A stretch of DNA of 64,000 nucleotides from Malania oleifera (taxonomy: Eukaryota; Streptophyta; Magnoliopsida; Santalales; Ximeniaceae): assembly GCF_029873635.1 (NCBI RefSeq), contig NC_080421.1, forward strand, positions 434,001-498,000, read 5' to 3'. The translations under genes and the position numbers were made by a program. Position 1 is the first letter of the stretch. Every line of letters starts with the position of its first letter. Shown piece after piece: positions 22,959 to 34,200 of this stretch. Under the pieces are notes generated by a model, which was not told the origin of the DNA, searched no databases, and saw only the letters and a program-made list of their open reading frames with translations.

Positions 22959-24150
22959 TTGTTCTTTCTTCTGATGATGTCGTATAAGTCGGTGATGACC
23001 GGCGCCCAAAGAAATCCTACTGGCTCTTCTAGTACTTCCGAAACCATTTTGCCCAATCTAACTATTCCTCCCAAGTTTGTATATGTTGATTACTATTCCC
23101 CGAATTCAGCCCTTTATCTCACGGTTACAAAACTCAATGAGCACAACTATCTCAAGTGGGCTCAGTCCGTAAAATTAGCGATCGATGGTAGAGGCAAAAT
23201 AGGGCATTTGACTGGCGAAATATCGAGACTTGCTGCTAGTGACCCTGATCTAAAAAATTGGCAGTCGGAAAATTCACTTATTATTGTTTGGCTCATCAAT
23301 TCCATGGAACCTGCCATTGGAAAACCTCACCTATTTCTTCCCACTACTGAAGATTGGGAGGCCGTTTGAGATCTTTATTCGAGTGTAGAGATTTCTTCTC
23401 AAATGTTTGAGTTGAAAACTCGACTCTAGAGATCCAAGCAGAATGATCACGATGTTACCACTTATTACAACAAATTGGTAACGTTGGTAGGAACTTGATC
23501 AGTGTAATGATGATGTTTCGAAATATTCGAACGATCATGCTCGCCACAAGAAGAGAGAGGAAAACGACAGGGTTCACATGCTTTTAGCTGGCCTTAATCG
23601 GAGTTTGGACGAGGTCTGAGGCTGCATTCTTGGCAGGAAGCCATTGCCCTCTATTAGGGAAGTTTTTTCTGAAGTTAGACGTGAGAAGTCAAGGAGAAAA
23701 ATCATGTTGCGCAACACCAAATCTGGTTTCAACCTGGAACCTGAGAGCTCTGCTCTTGTGTCAAAAGGTGTTGATTCTGACAACGACGGGCGTAAGAAAC
23801 CATAGTGCGAGCACTGCAAAAAAACATGGCATACGAAGGAGACGTGTTAGAAGCTTCATGGTAAACCAGCAAATTGGAAGCCAAAATCCAAACGTGACAA
23901 TCACGCCTACAAAGCCACTGCTGAAGAGACTCGGGAGCCTTCTACCAACTCAGATGCAGTCCCTTTTACAGAAGCAATTAGAGCACTTGTACAAATTGTT
24001 TCAGTCTCCAAAACAGTCCTTAAAACTCCATCTTGTTCTTTGGTACAGAAGGGTAACTCTCTTGCTACTGCATTTTTTAGGTGTTATTCCTAATTCTATT
24101 CATTCTTGGATAATTGATTCTGGCACAACTGATCATATGACCGGTTGATC
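22959..24150 (+). pseudogene. copia-3 gag and protease start remnant
   Basis: The open stretch to 23369 has the copia gag N-terminal pattern: LTVTKLNEHNYLKWAQSVKL, GKIGHLTGE and ENSLIIVWLINSMEP. A stop at 23367 is followed by frame-shifted gag. A nucleocapsid-like CEHCKKTWHT segment near 23807 lacks proper zinc-knuckle spacing. The protease active site is seen at the end (SWIIDSGTTDHMTG, near 24107-24148). Best start is one of the ATGs at 22974-22995. The protein would be the particle shell plus processing enzyme. Confidence 0.85.
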
Positions 24151-24154
24151 CAAA

Positions 24155-25740
24155 TTGTTCTCATCCTATAGTGCATGTGCAGACAATAAAAAGGTCCAAA
24201 TTGCAAATGGTTCACTCTCGGTAATTGCTAGGATAGGAACTATCAAACTCACTTCGTTGTTAAGTATCCATGATGTGCTCCACGTTCCCAATTTGTCTTG
24301 CAAGTTGTTGTCCATCAGTAAAATTACCTCTGATCATCAATGTCAAGCTAATTTCTACTCTTCTTATTGTGAGTTTCAAGAATTGACCACGAGAGGATGA
24401 TTAGCAATGCTAAAAAAAAAGATGGACTATATTATTTTCACGATGGACCTAACTCGAGTAGACAATGTCAAAGTACTTGCTTAAATTCTATTTCTGTTTT
24501 CAAAGATAACGATATCATGTTACGTCATTATAGGTTAGGCCATCCTAGTTTTCAATATTTAAAATACTTGTTTCCCAATTTATTTAGGAATGAAAGTACA
24601 TCTTCTTTTCAATCTCAAGTTTGTCAGTTTGCTAAACATCATCGTACATCCTTTTCCACCCAACCCTACAAACCAACTACACCATTTACTGTCATTCATA
24701 GTGATATCTAGGGCCCATGTAGAACATCTACATATTCTGGCAAAAAATGGTTTGTCACCTTTACTGATGATCGCACGAGATTAAGTTGGGTTTATTCGAT
24801 AAAGGAAAAAACTGAAGTGGAAACAATCTTCTAAAATTTTTACACCATGGTACAAACACAATTTCAAAAAAATATTCAAATATTGCAGAGTGATAATGGT
24901 CGAGAATATTTCAAAAACATTTTGGGCCAATTTTTTCTTGAAAAAGGAATTGTTCATCAAAGCTCGTGTCTACACTCCACAACAAAATGGTTTGGCTGAA
25001 AGAAAAAACAAACACTTATTGGAAGTAGCTCGAGCATTGCTTTTTACCAATCAGGTACCTAAATATCATTGGGGTTAAGCCGTTCTTACTGCTACATATC
25101 TCATAAATAGAACGCCTGATAAGGTTTTAAGCTTTGACCTTTTGATGTTTTTCATAAGTTTTATCCAACAAATCGGCTATCTTCTTCTTTACCACTAAAG
25201 ATGTTTGTTTGTACCGCTTTTGTTCATATTCATAGTCATAATCGAGGAAAACTTGAACCCCAAGCCACAAAATGTGTGTTTGTTAGTTATGTTCCCACTC
25301 AAAAGGGGTATAAATGTTTTGAACCCATTTCCAAAAAAATGTTCTTTTCCATGGATGTTACATTCTTTGAATTACATCCTTACTTTATGCCTCATCTTCA
25401 GGTGGGGGGGAACCAAAACAAAGATTCGGCTATGTTTCATTTTTTCCAAACTGAAGACTCGCAAAATGATCCTTCTCCAACTTTGATTATTCAACTTGAA
25501 AACCCAAGCTTTATTATACTAGGAGAAAGTGAGTCGAGTTTTTTAGATATTGAAAAGGCAGGTCTTCCTACAGTGCCATCTCATGATCTTCATCATCCTA
25601 GAATGACTAACAAAGGAGAAACAGAAAAAAACACCACAGCGTTGGTACCATTTGACATTGTCTATTCGCGACAAAGGACAACTCGAAAGAAAGGATCTTC
25701 CAATCCTTTACACTGTCCAGAATCCGTAAACCCTCCAAGT
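24155..25740 (+). pseudogene. copia-3 protease end and integrase remnant
   Basis: The protease C-terminal part is at 24155-24400 (VQIANGSLSVIARIGTIKL, LHVPNLSCKLLSISKI). The GAG-pre-integrase zinc region at 24397-24711 reads LRHYRLGHPSFQYLKYLFP. Its usual CxxC-like end reads VCQFAKHH, so one Cys is replaced by Phe. Integrase core fragments around 24740-25080 contain FTDD, QSDNGREYF and NGLAERKN, the DDE positions, but in different frames. The C-terminal part at 25201-25740 (CVFVSYVPTQKGYKCFEP, KKMFFSMDVTFFE) is one open frame of 239 codons and could be mistaken for a host gene. Confidence 0.85.
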
Positions 25741-25741
25741 A

Positions 25742-27483
25742 ATGTCCTCACCGAGCCTTTACCTTATGTTCAGTCCATTTCATCTTCGAGTTCTGAGTCC
25801 TCTAGTTCAGAAGCTAAATCTGGTTCCAATCCTAAGTTCGATGATTCTAAACTTCCCATTGCTGTCCGGAAGAGTGAGGTCTTGCACCCAACATCCATTG
25901 TCCAATTATGTGTCATATGAAAATCTCTCACCTATTTTTCGTGCTTTTACCTCGCAATTGTCTTGTATGGAGATTCCTAATACTGTGCAGGATGCTCTAA
26001 AAGTTCCTGAGTGGAAGGAGGTTGTCTTCAAGGAGATGAAAGCTCTTGAAAAAAATGGCACATGGGAGTTAGTTGATCTACCAAGGGGAAAGACAATTGT
26101 AGGGTGCAAAAGGGTGTTTACAATCAAGTATAATTCTGATGGTTCTCTAGAACGGTATAAAGCTCGATTGGTTGCCAAGGGATTCACATTCACCCCATTT
26201 GCAAAGCTAAACTATGTAAGAGTTCTTTTGTCACTTGTAGCTAATCATGACTAGCCTCTACAACAGTTGGATGTAAAAAAATGCATTTCTTAATGCATAC
26301 CTGGAGGAAGAAGTGTACATGGATGCACCTCTAGGATTTGGTGAAAAGTTTAGCACAAAGGTGTGTAAACTGAAGAAGTCCTTATATGGGTTAAAACAAT
26401 CACCAAGAGCCTGGTTTGAGAAATTCACTCAGTTTATTAAAAGTCAAGGGTATACTAAAGGGCAAGGTGATCAGACGATGTTTATAAGGCATTCACAGGA
26501 TGGGAAGATAGTGATACAAATTAATGTATGTATACGATATAATCCTCACTGGAGATGACGTACTTGAGATGAACCGATTGAAGACTTCCCTCTTATCAAC
26601 ATTTGAGATCAAGGACTTGGGATCTCTGAGGTATTTCCTTGGAATGGAGGTTGCTCAGTCAAAGAAAGGGATTGTTGTCTCCCAACGGAAGTATGTCCTT
26701 GACCTCCTTAAGGAGACTGGGATAAGCGATTGTAGGCTAGCAGAAATTCCAATAGATCCCAATTAGAAACTTGGAGATGACAAGGAAGGTGATCCAGTGA
26801 ATACAACTCGGTATCAAAAGTTGGTGGGAAAGTTAATTTACTTATCACATACATGGCCTGATATTGCTTTTGTTGTGAGTTTGGTAAGCCAGTTAATGCA
26901 TTCACCCTACGAGAAACATCTTGAAGCAGTTTATCGGATTCTCAGATACTTGAAAAGTACACCAGGCAAGGGTTTACTCTTTCAGAAGACAACACAGCAG
27001 AACATAGAGGCATATACTGATGCAGATTAGGCAAACTCAGTTATTGATAGGAGATCCACGTCAGGATACTATACTTAAGTCTGGGGAAATATGGTCACAT
27101 GGCGAAGCAAGAAACAGAATGTGGTTGCAAGGAGCAGTGTCGAGGCAAAATATAGGGCTATGGCTAACAGAGTTTGTTACTTGCTATGGCTGAAGAGAAT
27201 TTTTGAAGAGCTGCGGATGCCGGTGAACATGCCAATGAAGTTGTATTGTGACAACAAAGCTGCCATAAGTATTGCTCAAAATCCAGTACAACATGATTGC
27301 ACGAAGCATGTAGAGATTGACAAACACTTCATAAAAGAGAAGATTGATAGTGAAGCTGTTTGCATGCCTTTTGTTCCTACTACTCAACAAATAGCTGATA
27401 TCTTCACCAAAGGACTTTTGAGACCTAGTTTTAAGCTCTTTGTAAGCAAGTTGGGCGTGATAGATATCTACGCTCCAAATTGA
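25742..27483 (+). pseudogene. copia-3 reverse transcriptase and RNase H remnant
   Basis: Starts with VQDALKVPEWKEVVFKEMKALEKNGTWEL (about 25980), followed by RLVAKGF and, after a frameshift near 26275, LKKSLYGLKQSPRAWFEKF. The catalytic box reads YVYDIILTGDD near 26524-26560 at a frameshift, where YVDD is expected. The connection region 26797-27030 contains YQKLVGKLIYLSHTWPDIAF. RNase H at 27091-27483 contains KLYCDNKAAISIAQNPVQHD and ADIFTKGL, up to the usual C-terminus before the purine tract. Inactivated by at least three stops or frame changes. Confidence 0.88.
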
Positions 27484-27490
27484 GGAGAGG

Positions 27491-27673
27491 TGTTGGATTT
27501 CTAGGGAATAAATTAGGAAATTATATTTCTAGCCTAGAGATCTGCTGATTTGATTCACTGATTTTGTGGTGATTTGATTTGCTGATTTCGTGGCCTTCCT
27601 CTACTATTTATCTTGTAATCGTGTCTCTTGAAATTCAATAAGAATGGTTATTCTTCTTCTCAAAAATCCTTCA
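27491..27673 (+). repeat. copia-3 3' LTR
   Basis: TGTTGGATTTCTAGGG to AAATCCTTCA, 183 bp; about 57 bp shorter than its partner. Confidence 0.88.
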
Positions 27674-28292
27674 AGTTGGTTGTGCTTAATAGGATAAATA
27701 CTAATGACTTACTGCAGATGAGGAGACCTTTAAAGGCTCACTCCCTAGATACATGTATGCTTTGTTTGGATTGTTCAGAATTTGTTTCTCATCTTTTCTT
27801 GCATTGCCATTTTGCATGGAAGGTTTGGAATAAGTTAAATTATTTTGGAGAAAGTTGGGTTTGTCCTAAACAGTGGAGGAGTTCTTGGTAATATCTTTTA
27901 TTCGGTTTGGGAGGAGGGAGGGAGGAATTGCTTTATGGATTTGTGTTTTACTTTCATTATTCTGTGGCTTGTGTAAAAAATGTAACTTGCTCACTTTTTC
28001 AAGGAAGAAGATTCCATATTGGTTGGTGTGGGAAAAGGAGCTTTTTATGGCTTCTTTGTGGTGTGTGGACAATGGGAATTTTAAGGGGATGTGCTTGACA
28101 AATGTTCAACGGGATTGGAAGTCCCTTCTAAGGGCACGCTTTAGTTTGTTGTATTTTATTTTGTGTGTTTTCTTTTAATTTTTAATTTTTTTGGTTTTTC
28201 TAGGGATTCCCAGTTTTCATTAAGGGGACATCCTCTCTCTTGATTTTACATTCTTTCTATTTCTATTGAATTTCTTTTTCTATCAAAAAAAA
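27674..28292 (+). mobile_element. L1-A LINE, C-terminal zinc-finger and 3' end
   Basis: The L1 frame resumes: RINTNDLLQMRRPLKAHSL then CMLCLDCSEFVSHLFLHCHF (C-x2-C ... H ... H zf-RVT pattern), then a broken C-terminus. The poly-A-like end (tatcaaaaaaaa) is at 28281-28292. ttgtcttatttc at 18504-18515 and again at 28293-28304 is the target duplication of L1-A, showing insertion into RTE-3. Confidence 0.82.
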
Positions 28293-28666
28293 TTGTCTTA
28301 TTTCTAATTATCCTAAAATATTTAGACTTTAAAGGGGTTCTCCAAAGCTCTAAGTTAGATTCTGCTTCATTTCTACTTTTACTAATCAATACAATATCAT
28401 CTGCAAACAACATACCCCAAAGGATCTTGTATTAGATATTCCCAGTGAGTTCATCAATCACTAAAGCAAAAAGACAAGGGCGCAAAGCGGAACCTTGATA
28501 TAAACTTGTTGTGATAGGAAATTCTCTAGATTCCCCTCCAACAGTCCTAACGCTACTTGTTACTCTATCATGCATATCCTTTATGACCTCTGTATAACTA
28601 CCGCATATCCCCTTCTTTTCTAAAACCCAACAAAGAACTTCCCTAGGTACTCTATCATAGGCTTTC

Positions 28667-28670
<4 letters not shown>
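28293..28670 (-). mobile_element. RTE-3 LINE (piece 3 of 3), reverse transcriptase part
   Basis: Minus-strand frame 28432-28713 reads EKAYDRVPREVLCWVLEKKG, YTEVIKDMHDRVTSSVRTVG and a SALRPCLFALVIDELTG stretch, matching the RT of the full RTE at 41760-42010. It is 5' truncated exactly at an (AG)n tract. Confidence 0.85.

Positions 28671-28710
<40 letters not shown>
28671..28710. repeat. (AG)20 microsatellite
   Basis: Forty bases of uninterrupted AG at the truncated end of RTE-3. Confidence 0.95.
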
Positions 28711-28711
<1 letters not shown>

Positions 28712-29590
28712 ACGGTTTACAAATAAAACAACAAAAAAGGGGAAAAAAAGAAACATAAAAAATGGGGGCTCGGGGCAGCAGAGGAACAAAGAAAAAGAAA
28801 AGAAAATTGAGGAGCAGTAGAGCAGAAATTAAAGGAAAAAAGGAGCATCAATTCCAAAAAAAAAAAAAACAACCCCAAGGGAAAAAATAAAAATTGGGAT
28901 TGCAACACTCACTGAAAGCACCACAGAAGGCCATAAGAAGTAGGAGAAAGAAGAATTCTGAGAGCAGCAGAAAAGAAATGTCATAGCAGAAATTCCATAA
29001 AAACAGCAAAAAAATAGAAAATAATAATAAGAAGAAGGGCATCACAGCAGCTAAGCAAAGCAGCAAAATCACTGATTTTGGTCAATCAAGAAGAAGAAAA
29101 ACAGAGATTAGACCTTGTTGATCAAGAAGAAGAAGATGAAGAAAAAACTCAGATTGTGATTTGCCTTAAATCAAAGCCCAAGAGTTGGCCTTTGATGAAG
29201 CTCTGCCTGTATCAAGGGATGCCAATTTTTTTTTCTTTCCAAGAGAATGTCGACTTGCTGAGAGTTGAAAGACATTAGATGCAAGCCAAAATAACATATT
29301 ATCTTGAGCTTTTCACATTTTTCTATAAGCATACACAATCAGATGGCTGAGATTAAGAAGGGTGAAAAAAAGAAAGGTAAACATGTGTGAGGTGTGCCCT
29401 TATAGCGCCTTGGTGCGCTCCTCTTAAAGACCGCCTCACCATGACCCCTATGAGGCGCCTTAGTCGCCCCGCACCCAGGCACACCTCAGCGCACCTTTGA
29501 CTACTAATCTTGCTCCTAAACACAACATGACTGAATTTTTACATTGCTAATTCAGTTTAAATGAGAAGAGTTTCAAGTGTGATTTCTCAC
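28711..29590. other. Non-coding part of aminoacylase intron 3
   Basis: 28711-29160 is purine-rich on plus, with many gcagcag and aagaag blocks. 29385-29500 is a GC-rich patch built from short gcgcct / gcgcacct / aggcgcc words, a look common in dispersed plant repeats. I found no aminoacylase exon here. An unspliced transcript would read this on the minus strand directly after exon 3. Confidence 0.5.
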
Positions 29591-29728
29591 TTCAAATGTC
29601 ATATTGCGTGAAGCAGGAGCCCACTCCTCAGCTATCCGTCTCTCCAAAGATTCTTGATTGGCAGTTGGAGGAACCCGAATATCAAATCCTGCTTCTGCTT
29701 CAGATGGCTGCAAATTCATCACAAAGCC
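29591..29728 (-). CDS. Aminoacylase-1-like gene, exon 3
   Basis: 46 codons in phase 0. They begin GFVMNLQPSEAEAGFDIRVP and end EEWAPASRNMTFE, the characteristic aminoacylase-1 segment after the dimerisation domain. The acceptor is a strong pyrimidine tract plus CTCCAG (AG at 29730-29729); the donor is GTGAG at 29590. With exons 1 and 2 it makes 338 residues, against about 430 usual for plant aminoacylase-1, so roughly 95 C-terminal residues are missing, including the HDHNEF motif with the last zinc His. No stop or frameshift within the exon. Confidence in identity is high; the position of the next exon is unknown. Confidence 0.9.
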
Positions 29729-30573
29729 CTGGAGGAGAAAGAAGAAAGGTTATTTTCAGAATGCAAAAAATGATATGATTGTTGATAATTAATTGTGAAA
29801 CAAAACCATATCAGCATAACATCACTGTACCTATAATGAAGTATATGCAAAATATTTGCAACAGAGCATCAGAATGATAAAAGGTGATCTACTATATCAG
29901 CTATCTTTTCGCATATAAAACATTAGGTCGCATGTACAGTGGTATGTAACACTAATCAAATAGGGATTATTCTCATGAGGCACACATAATTTCTAAGAAA
30001 GCAAATGCATGTCATCAAAGAAATTTTCACTGATGGGGAGTTTAATCATTCACTGGATGTTTAAACTTGCATGTGCATGAGGCAAGGCATTACACATGCA
30101 TTGGGTGATTGTAAACCCAATGGCAAAAGGTGCACCTCACACACTTACCTTTAATAAACAAGTAAACATTAACATTAACATGTATTGAAATATTGCTTAA
30201 CAGCCAACAAACAATTTAAATTCTATCAGTACTTGCTGATGAGTATGCAGTATTGGACTAGGCTCAAAACATTGATTTTGTATGGTTTTAAAAAAAAAAT
30301 CTTTCTCCTGCTTCAAATATCTTAGAAATATTGATAAGTATGCAATTTGGTGTTGTTTTTACCTTTGACAGGAACTGGGTTTCAATCACAAAAACTAGCA
30401 AGTAAATCTAATGCACAGACTAATGCCTCTGCTCCTACAAGTACAAGAGATGTATGGGTGGAAAACATCATTATAAGCTACAAACTTCATTAGATTTGAT
30501 CTGAATAAGAGTTTGGAAAAGCCATCCAAGCAACAGCAGGCATTCAAAAACCACAATAAACAGAAAGACATAC
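29729..30573 (-). other. Aminoacylase intron 2 (845 bp)
   Basis: Bounded by GTATGT at 30573 and CTCCAG at 29730-29729, both on the minus strand. AT-rich, with no recognisable mobile element, in contrast to intron 1. Confidence 0.85.
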
Positions 30574-30836
30574 AGTTGGGGATGGCGTGCCAGCCTTCAA
30601 AGAGACCATATTGACGGAGATGATCTCACCTTCAGCCTTCAAACCTGCCTTTGCCAAATCAAACTGTGCTGCTCGAAATCTCCTCACACTCTCAATGCTC
30701 TTCAACAGATTTTCCATTGCACTGTTGTCGTACAGCTTTGACCCATGGCCAGGAGCTCCCACAGCCTTAATCACCAGCCACCAGGGGCTCCTTTCCGCAT
30801 AGAATACCCTGTAATTCTCATTGGACGAGGCCAAAC
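30574..30836 (-). CDS. Aminoacylase-1-like gene, exon 2
   Basis: 263 nt that complete the split Gly codon from exon 1 (GAAG|GTTTG gives DEG-L). Reads LASSNENYRVFYAERSPWWL, then VGAPGHGSKLYDNSAMENLL and GEIISVNMVSLKAGTPSPT. The GHGSKLYDNSA block is the start of the M20 dimerisation (lid) domain; its His is the residue that in M20 dimers reaches across to the partner's active site. Acceptor CAAAACAG ends at 30837; donor ACT|GTATGT at 30573. The conceptual frame of 96 codons runs through both splice sites, and the extra residues at its end are intronic. Confidence 0.93.
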
Positions 30837-30998
30837 CTGTTTTGAAAATTTTAAGTTAGGTTATGCTTGAGAAAATTATTTTTAAGCCGCAAATTTGAAA
30901 TTATACAATTTTGGATAAATTTTCATGCAATTTTTTATTAACATTTGTTTGAATTGAAATCATTTCAAATTTGTAAAGCATATGTTTTGGGAAGGAAA

Positions 30999-31181
30999 GG
31001 GGAGCTCAGGCGCAACGATAAAGTTGTCACCGTGTAACCTGGAGGTCACGAATTTGAGGCGTGGAAACAGCCTCTTGCAAAAATTTAAGGTAAGGCTGCG
31101 TACTATAGATCCATTGTGGTTCGCCCTTTCCCCAGACCCTGCATATGCGGGAGCTTTGTGCACTGGGCTGCCCTTTTTTTT
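30999..31181 (+). mobile_element. SINE-1 (Au-type), full length with 16-17 bp target duplication
   Basis: tRNA-derived SINE of about 183 bp: start ggggagctcaggcgcaac, a degenerate B-box-like patch near 31047-31058, core ggaaacagcctcttgcaaaa, then a tail ggagctttgtgcactgggc ending in cccttttttt. This matches my memory of the Au SINE family of angiosperms. The target duplication atatgttttgggaaggaa (30980-30997) versus atatgttttgggaggaa (from 31185) is clear. It would be copied by LINE reverse transcriptase; the pol III promoter looks decayed. Confidence 0.88.
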
Positions 31182-31216
31182 ATAATATGTTTTGGGAGGA
31201 ATTATTTGAGGTCATG

Positions 31217-34200
31217 TGATTACGCGTCAAAGTTAATTAGGTGTTTAAAATCATGAATTAAAGACTGCAATTTCACTTAAATGCCTAATTATGTCCAATA
31301 TTTCAATATTGAGCTCAATTTATAATATTTGAATTTTTTATCCTATACTTGCCTTAAATTTATGAGTTTTTGTATTTAATTATTGCAGGGTATTTTAGGA
31401 ATTAAAGAAGTGAAGCGGGTCATGCAAAATGATGCAAATGGAGGCATTAAGTGCAAAACGAAGCTAATTGGGCGATTATGGACAGTTTCAACATCGCTTC
31501 GTAATCTAGGCATAATTCTCTCATCCGAGCTACGATTGAGATGATTCAATATGCTATGGAACACCAAGAAAAAACTCTACAACTTTCATATTATGAGTTT
31601 TGAGAGACACTAGCTGCATCAAGGTTGAAATCAGGCTTGAAGTTGCTACACCTACTACACCAATCATGCATGTGGAATTAATAAGAAATAAAGAAACCAT
31701 GCAAAAAGTGGAAGTAGGGCTGGATTTTGGAAATAAAGTGAGCTGGGCCTTGCAATGAAATTGAAGGATGGCCGTGCACAATAATACAAACCAAAAAAGG
31801 AGCATTGATGGACAAATAAAGGCATGTATGCAGGAATAGTAAGTGTTTGGGTTGTTGGGTTTACCCAATTAAGACTTCTTGAAGAAATATGCATGCCAAC
31901 AAGAAAGAAGAAGTAACCCGCATGATTACGCGTCAAAGATGCATAGTTAGGCATTTAAATTCATGCATTAAAGATTATAATTTTAATTAAATGCCCGATT
32001 ATGTCCATTAATTTAATTAGTGAGCTCATTTGATAATTTTTAGATAATTATCTTATTTTTGTCGTAAATTTACGAGCATTTATGTTTTATTATTGTAGGA
32101 TAATTTTTGGAAATTAAAGCCAAAATTAAAATGTGCGTGAGTCGTGCGTGAGAGAAACCGAGCCATGCACATGTGAGCTTGAGCCCGTGAAGAAGCCATG
32201 CACTTCTCGTGGAGCTGATGCAAAATGGAAGCCGTTTGTGCTTGTGTGTGAGAAGACTACGTGGGCTTCATGCACATAAATCCGTGTCATGCAATGAAAA
32301 GTGGGCCGCAATCCAAGTCCGAAATTCTCTAGGAGACAGCCTGAACGTATTTTGGTATTTTAATCATAACATTCTCATATGATATCGGATTGGTGTGATT
32401 CAAGTGGCATTGGAAAGCGTACAAAAATATCTACAATTTATCCTGAAATAGCCTTTTGCTAATCTGGACGTTTACAGGGTCAAAATCGGGCTTGAAGTTG
32501 CTGCGCTGGGCAGTGTACAGTGCTTAAGGGAAAAAAGGAGTCTTGGGCCACCAAAAAATAGGCCCATGTGCCTATCTCAAGAGGAGACATAGTTAGAGCA
32601 AGATATTAGAGGGGGAATAGGGTAATTTATGGAAGGAGAGGGTTTATTTGGGGGAGGAGAGCAGCATGAGGCAGCGGTGCGCAAGACAGCAGAGGACTCT
32701 CGGCCTCTCTCAAATTTTCGGCTATCTCTCTCTCTCCCTTGTCTCTTTGTTTTTTTCTTTACTTTATTGTTCTTTAAATACATTGTTTAAGTTTATTTTT
32801 ATTCAAGCTTTTGTTCAAGTTTAATTTTTGTTTAAGCCATTGTTTAAGTTTAGTTTATTTTTATTTTAGTCATCGTTGAAGTTTAAGTTTAATTTATTTT
32901 TGTTTGAATCAATTTTCGGATTAAATACTATTTTTGTTTGAGTTATTGATTGGGTTAAGTTTATTTTTTTTTTGAGTCAATGTTTAATTGAAGATTTTAT
33001 GATTGAATGTTTAATTTGAGTAATAAAGTTTCATCTTTGGTATTTTGTCCGAAATTTCAAACGTATGATTTATTTCTTTGTCTGAATGTTTAAACGTAGA
33101 ATTGTTTTACTCATTTAATTTTGTTATCGTTTTTTTTTTTTATTGTGTGGATGGATCATTGAGTAGAAATATTAGTTGTGTTGGTTTTTCCATCGTCTAT
33201 TTACCGTTACTCGTTTCTTGTCATTTACTTTATGCATGTTAGGTTCTTAGTTTATGTTATTCGTTATTTTAATTTAGTCACAAACTCTCAAAAATCCAGA
33301 ATTACGAATTTGAACTATGTTCAGTAAAAATTTCTTTTCTTATTTTCTTTGGGATTACATGAAATTTGGAATTAAACTGCATTCCCTGAGAAGACGATCT
33401 GGCCCTTGGGCTAATTATTACACGATTGAACTCCCCACCCAACTTGGGCTTCAAATTTGAGGCATAGGCCCATGGTGGGCCATAAACTACAAACCCTACC
33501 CAATTAGCTTCAAATTGACACATAGGCCCATAGTAGGCCTTAAATACATGTCAAGCCTAGTTTGGGCTTTTGAATTATTGCGCTAGCCCACAGTGGACCG
33601 TGACCTGAAAGCCAAGCCCAAAGGCTTCCAATTAAAGTAAAGGTTGTTGTGCGTTAAATAGGAAGAGAGGGTCGTAGGGTTCTAGGGGGAATAAAGGAGC
33701 AAGGGCATCTCTCTTTGGGAAAACCACGCGCAAGAAGAAGCTGTGTAGCAGCCGCAGAGGGGACTCTCGGCCTCATCTCTCTCCCTTGTTTCTTTATTTA
33801 ATTACTTTGCTTAACTTCAATGTCATTTTAATATTCGTTGGAACTTATTATTGTTGGATTGATTTTCATTTAAGCTTAAGTTAATGTGGATTTATTTTGT
33901 TTAAGTATTTGTTTTGAGTTTGTTTTTATTCAAGTCATTGTTGAAGTTTAGTTTATTTTTAATTAAGTCATTGTTGAGTTTAGTCCTTTTTGTTGAAGCT
34001 ATTGTTGGGATTTATCTTTATTTAAGTATTATTGTGTTGAGTTATTTTATTGTTGAAGGATTTTCATTAGATTAATAAAGCCCTCATTTTGATTCACTAT
34101 TTGAATATTTTAAAGCTTTGGGTATTTTGTTCATTTACTTTCATCATAGTTTATTTGATCGTTTGAATGAGTTATTGAATGGATTATATTGGGTAGGCAT

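Larger units (their letters stand above)
22688..27673 (+). mobile_element. copia-3: Ty1/copia element nested in L1-A
   Basis: Plus-strand element with a left LTR 22688-22927 and right LTR 27491-27673. TGGTATCAGAGCC (primer site) starts at 22928, directly after the left LTR, and a purine tract (ttgaggagagg) precedes the right LTR. Flanks ggttg and agttg form a 4/5 target duplication. The L1 reading resumes after it. Coding order gag, protease, integrase, RT, RNase H is complete but broken by stops and frameshifts. Confidence 0.93.

Noticed and set aside
25201..25920. 239-codon plus-strand frame as a possible host gene
   Set aside because: It is the integrase C-terminal part of copia-3, collinear with the neighbouring pol pieces.
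30999..31181. tRNA gene
   Set aside because: The B-box-like patch belongs to a tRNA-derived SINE; no cloverleaf, and a clear target duplication flanks it.
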